64,000 nt of DNA, taken from a bacterium. Lineage in GTDB: Bacteria; Verrucomicrobiota; Kiritimatiellia; CAIKKV01; CAITUY01. The translations under genes were made by a program, and so were the position numbers. Shown in pieces: positions 60,832 through 64,000 of this stretch (position 1 is the first letter of the stretch; every line of letters starts with the position of its first letter). The stretch lies in NCBI GenBank assembly GCA_037128595.1, contig JBAXWB010000017.1, positions 45,208 through 109,207 on the forward strand, in the 5' to 3' direction. Below the pieces are notes generated by a model, which saw only the letters and a list, made by a program, of their open reading frames with translations, did not search any database and had not been told where the DNA came from.

Positions 60832-62658
60832 ATGCATCTCCAAGATCAAAATAACCTCACCTCCCTGCCCACCATCCGGAACTTCTGCATTATCGCCCAT
60901 ATCGATCACGGGAAATCCACCCTCGCGGACCGGTTGCTTCAATTGACCGGCACCATTGAGGACCGGGTGATGCGCGACCAGGTCCTGGACAGCATGGATC
61001 TCGAGCAGGAACGCGGCATTACCATCAAAAGCCATCCGGTGACCATGTCCTACAAAGCCAAGGACGGCATTGAATATGAGCTGAACCTGATCGACACCCC
61101 GGGGCATGTGGATTTTACCTATGAGGTGTCCCGCAGCATGATGGCCTGCGAAGGGGCCATTCTGGTGGTGGATGCCGCCCAGGGGGTGGAGGCCCAGACC
61201 GTGGCCAACACCTATCTGGCCATCGAGAATAACCTGGAAATCATGCCGGTGATCAACAAGGTGGATTTGCCCGGCGCCGAACCTGAGGTGGTGGCCAAGC
61301 AAATCGAGGAGATCCTTTCCATTCCCGCTCACGATGCCTGCCGGATCAGCGCTAAAAGCGGGTTAGGCATCACGGACATGCTGGAAGAGGCCATCCTGCG
61401 CCTGCCGCCCCCTAAAACCTGCCAGGACGGGTATCTCCGGGCCATGGTTTTTGACTCTATCTACGACGCCTTCCGCGGCGTGGTCACCTTCATCCGCATG
61501 GTGGATGGCGAACTCAAGGCAGGCGACCGGGTACATTTGATGGCCAGCGGACTGGACACCGAAGTCAAGGAAGTGGGGCGGTTCCGGCCCAAAATGGAAG
61601 CCTGCAAAAAGCTGACCGCAGGGCAGGTGGGCTATGTCATCGGCACCATCAAGGATTCCTCCGAGATTAAGATCGGCGATACGCTGACCATGCACAACAA
61701 GCAGGTGACCAAGCCCTTGCCAGGTATGAAGGAAATCCATCCCATGGTCTTCAGCGGTCTCTACCCGGTTGATACCGCCGACTACGAGAAATTGAAGAAG
61801 AGCATGGAGAAGTTGCGGCTGAACGACAGCGCCTTCACCTACCAGTCGGAATCCTCTGTCGCCTTGGGCTTCGGCTTCCGCTGTGGCTTTCTGGGCCTCC
61901 TGCACCTGGAAGTGGTCCAGGAGCGCTTGCGCCGTGAGTTTGATCTGGATGTCATCAGCACCTATCCCTCCGTGATCTATCAGGTCCATCTCAGGGATGG
62001 CTCGATGATCGAGGTCGATAACCCGCTTCATCTGCCGGATCCCACCCGGGTGGATCACATGGAGGAACCCATGATCCGGGCCTTCATTATCTGTCACAAC
62101 GAGAATATCGGGGACATCCTCCGGGTCGTTATGGACCGGCGTGGGTTGGTTGAGAAAACGGACACCCTTGACGCCAAGCGCGTGATGTTGAGCGCGACCA
62201 TGCCGCTCAACGAGATCCTGATCGATTTCCATGATTGCCTGAAGAGTATCAGCCGCGGGTATGCCTCAATGGACTATGAGCACATCGGCTACGCCCCCAG
62301 CGATCTCGTCAAAATGGACATCCTGTTGAATAGCGAAAGTGTGGATGCCTTCTCCTGCATCATCCACCGGGATAAGGCCGTCTCACGCGGGCGCCAGATG
62401 TGCGCAGCGCTTAAAGACGTGATTCCGGCCCATCAGTTCACCGTGCCCATCCAGGCGGCCATCGGTAAAAACATTGTTGCCCGGGAAACCATCAAGGCCA
62501 TGCGCAAGGACGTGACCGCCAAGTGCTATGGCGGCGATATTTCCCGGAAACGCAAATTGCTGGAGCGCCAGAAGGAAGGCAAAAAGCGTATGAAGGATAT
62601 CGGATCCGTCAGCGTGCCGCAGGAAGCGTTCATCTCAGTATTGAAATCAACGGGTTGA
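60832..62658 (+). CDS. lepA: Elongation factor 4 (LepA)
   Basis: A 608-residue translational GTPase. G1 AHIDHGKSTLADRLLQLTG, G3 LIDTPGHVDFTYEVSRSM and G4 VINKVDLPGAEPE are visible. The LepA-specific C-terminal domain is recognised by YAPSDLVKMDILLN and AKCYGGDISRKRKLLERQKEGKKRMK. Followed by lepB, the classical lepA-lepB order. Confidence 0.96.
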   Translation: MHLQDQNNLTSLPTIRNFCIIAHIDHGKSTLADRLLQLTGTIEDRVMRDQVLDSMDLEQERGITIKSHPVTMSYKAKDGIEYELNLIDTPGHVDFTYEVSRSMMACEGAILVVDAAQGVEAQTVANTYLAIENNLEIMPVINKVDLPGAEPEVVAKQIEEILSIPAHDACRISAKSGLGITDMLEEAILRLPPPKTCQDGYLRAMVFDSIYDAFRGVVTFIRMVDGELKAGDRVHLMASGLDTEVKEVGRFRPKMEACKKLTAGQVGYVIGTIKDSSEIKIGDTLTMHNKQVTKPLPGMKEIHPMVFSGLYPVDTADYEKLKKSMEKLRLNDSAFTYQSESSVALGFGFRCGFLGLLHLEVVQERLRREFDLDVISTYPSVIYQVHLRDGSMIEVDNPLHLPDPTRVDHMEEPMIRAFIICHNENIGDILRVVMDRRGLVEKTDTLDAKRVMLSATMPLNEILIDFHDCLKSISRGYASMDYEHIGYAPSDLVKMDILLNSESVDAFSCIIHRDKAVSRGRQMCAALKDVIPAHQFTVPIQAAIGKNIVARETIKAMRKDVTAKCYGGDISRKRKLLERQKEGKKRMKDIGSVSVPQEAFISVLKSTG

Positions 62659-62676
62659 GTGGAGGCGGAGACGACC

Positions 62677-63783
62677 ATGGCAGGATACTTTCAAAAGCGT
62701 AAATTCATTAAGCACGGTCAGGAATGGGTACGCCATGCCCAGTTGTGCCGCCATCTCCGTGAAGATGTGGTGACGCCCCAAGCTCTGGAGCCGCTGAACA
62801 AGGCGGAATCCGAATTGACCGCCGCCGTGAGCCAGAAGGATATCACCCGGATCGAGGCCGGGTGTGGCGCCGTTCAAAAAGCCATTTCTGTTCTCATGCC
62901 GCCCAAATCCTTTCCCGGGTTCAGGGAGAATCTTGAAGTGTTCGTGGTGGCCATTGCTGTCGCCATGGCGTTTCGCACCTATTGCCTGCAACCCTTCAAA
63001 ATCCCCACCGGATCCATGCAGCCGACCTTGTATGGAATCCACTATGAGCCGGCAGACGGGAAGGGGATATTTGACCAGGTGCCCCTCAAGTATGCCCAAT
63101 GGTTGCTCTTTGGCCAAACCTATGTGGAATGCACCGCCCAAACGGCTGGGGTCATCCGGGGACCCTATTCGTCCCGTCGTACGGGTGATGGGGTCGGGGA
63201 AGCCGCCTATGACATTGGCGGTCTGGCTCACGCCATCCCTATGGGGTTGCCATTGACCGTCAAGAATGGCGACGAGGTTGTCACCGGTCAGATTATCGCC
63301 CGGGGGTATCAGATCACCGGGGATCATTTGTTTGTGAACCGGATCAAGTGGAACTTTATGAAACCGACCCGTGGTGAGGTCATGGTTTTTCGGACCACCG
63401 GGATCCCGATCCGCGGACTGACCGAAGAGACTCATTACATCAAACGGATGTGCGGACTGCCCACTGAGTCCATCTCCATCCGTGAGCCGAACCTCCTGGT
63501 CAACGGCCAAGTGGTCAAGGAGCCGGCCGCCATCCGGCGGATCTCGGAACGGTCTCCGGGGTACTCCGGCTATTGTCTGGGAGAGGTGGAGCAGGGGGCC
63601 CTATTCATCCGTTCCACGAACGACGTTCTGACCCTCGGATCCGACCAATACCTGGCCCTGGGTGACAACACCCATAACAGTCTCGACGGACGCTATTGGG
63701 GCTCTGTCCCCGCCCGGAATCTGGTCGGCCCGGCCATGATCGTTTACTGGCCCTTCTCCCGCCGCTGGGGATGGATTCAGTAG
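62677..63783 (+). CDS. lepB: Signal peptidase I, enlarged form
   Basis: A 368-residue type I signal peptidase. A soluble N-terminal stretch of about 85 residues precedes the membrane anchor (VFVVAIAVAMAFRTYCL). The catalytic Ser is S113 (PTGSMQPTL) and the catalytic Lys is K256 (HYIKRMCGLP). The 140-residue distance between them is far larger than the roughly 55 of E. coli and is filled by an insertion (about 130-235). The final SLDGRYWGSVP box is intact. Start ATG 62677 with GGAG six bases upstream. Last gene in the window. Confidence 0.94.
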   Translation: MAGYFQKRKFIKHGQEWVRHAQLCRHLREDVVTPQALEPLNKAESELTAAVSQKDITRIEAGCGAVQKAISVLMPPKSFPGFRENLEVFVVAIAVAMAFRTYCLQPFKIPTGSMQPTLYGIHYEPADGKGIFDQVPLKYAQWLLFGQTYVECTAQTAGVIRGPYSSRRTGDGVGEAAYDIGGLAHAIPMGLPLTVKNGDEVVTGQIIARGYQITGDHLFVNRIKWNFMKPTRGEVMVFRTTGIPIRGLTEETHYIKRMCGLPTESISIREPNLLVNGQVVKEPAAIRRISERSPGYSGYCLGEVEQGALFIRSTNDVLTLGSDQYLALGDNTHNSLDGRYWGSVPARNLVGPAMIVYWPFSRRWGWIQ

Positions 63784-63786
63784 AGA

Positions 63787-63814
63787 AGTTGCAAGTTGAG
63801 AGTTGCGCGTTGCG
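63787..63814. repeat. Short degenerate GTTGC/AGTTG repeat
   Basis: The first bases after lepB repeat the unit AGTTG(C) four times in slightly different forms. Probably simple-sequence or dispersed repeat debris. The remaining tail (to 64000) holds only the hairpin repeat below; no gene is seen. Confidence 0.4.
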
Positions 63815-63914
63815 AGTCCGTTCCGGACTGACTTTTGGCGTTCCATATTTCCCCTTCAATGGAGTGGTTTGCCTGCTCTTAACCTGACTGAAGGGGGCGC
63901 TCACAACCTCATCC

Positions 63915-63946
63915 GCTCCGGCGCCGACAGAGCGGCGCCCTCCATT
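63915..63946. repeat. GGCGCC hairpin repeat, copy 2
   Basis: GGCGCCG (63920-63926) and CGGCGCC (63933-63939) pair around a 6-base loop and are followed by CTCCATTA. On the opposite strand it reads like copy 1 at 44138-44166, including the flanking AATGGAG and the GGCGCCGG end. It lies after lepB. Confidence 0.65.
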
Positions 63947-64000
63947 AGCCCGAGTTCGCCAGTTGGGCCTATTCTGAAAGAATATTTGCCCGTTTCAATC

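Noticed and set aside
1..64000. CRISPR array or complete insertion sequence
   Set aside because: No regularly spaced direct repeats and no transposase gene; the only mobile-element trace is the integrase fragment at 58935-59348.

Overview
The window reads as chromosome of a Gram-negative, probably anaerobic or microaerobic bacterium with fairly high GC. Outer-membrane biogenesis genes (bamA, an ompH/skp-like gene, lpxD), the pyrK/pyrD pair, a flavodiiron protein, a rubredoxin and an E. coli-type ilvD support this. The mix (a split cobalamin-dependent methionine synthase, a large sugar oxidoreductase/isomerase/GH106-like cluster, a TMTC-like membrane protein relic, an integron-type integrase relic, a CHASE2 cyclase) would fit the PVC group (Verrucomicrobiota, Kiritimatiellota or Lentisphaerota). 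That placement is inference; there is no rRNA in the window.

Layout. 1-3321 (minus): an NtrC-type response regulator cut by the window edge, its sensor kinase, and a broken multi-spanning membrane protein gene. 3419-3501: tRNA-Leu(TAA). 3745-4665 (minus): a Tat-exported LigB/YgiD-type dioxygenase. 4761-13197 (plus): methionine and one-carbon block: methionine synthase split into a homocysteine-binding subunit and a folate/B12/activation subunit, a rubredoxin, a homocysteine methyltransferase-MetF fusion, dxs and an AEC permease. 13206-14876 (minus): ilvD. 15057-18360: a hypothetical protein, a secreted DUF4412-like protein, a 3D-domain lipoprotein and a flavodiiron protein. 18367-26401: PAS-AraC regulator divergent from a five-gene run of two Gfo/Idh/MocA dehydrogenases, two TIM-barrel isomerase-like proteins and a GH106-like hydrolase. 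26426-32414: short uvrC, Xaa-Pro aminopeptidase, a ribbon-helix-helix protein, dGTPase, ispE. 32365-43761: tRNA-Gln(TTG), prs, rplY/ctc, pth, rpsF, ssb, rpsR, rplI, dnaB, bamA, skp, lpxD, galE, recA, one long co-directional housekeeping run. 44173-48184 (minus): an SH3 protein, an M48 lipoprotein, a CHASE2 adenylate cyclase and queF. 48285-51959 (plus): radical SAM/B12 protein, YceH, a small TM1266-like protein, an aldo/keto reductase. 51967-58044 (minus): a membrane protein, murG, pyrK, pyrD, an unknown membrane-anchored protein and a PRC-barrel/CBM48 fusion. 58162-63783: truA, the integron-integrase relic (minus), BrnT/BrnA toxin-antitoxin, rpe, lepA, lepB.

How the genes work together. The methionine block holds both methylene-THF reduction (MetF domain) and methyl transfer (split MetH), with a rubredoxin between them that could supply electrons to either, or to the flavodiiron protein at 17176. 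The sugar cluster has the composition expected for oxidation-assisted glycoside cleavage. The dnaB-to-recA run ties replication and ribosomal proteins to outer-membrane assembly by overlapping start/stop codons.

Most gene calls rest on recognisable family motifs and lengths. Several starts are uncertain and are flagged. No CRISPR array, rRNA or intact mobile element was seen.
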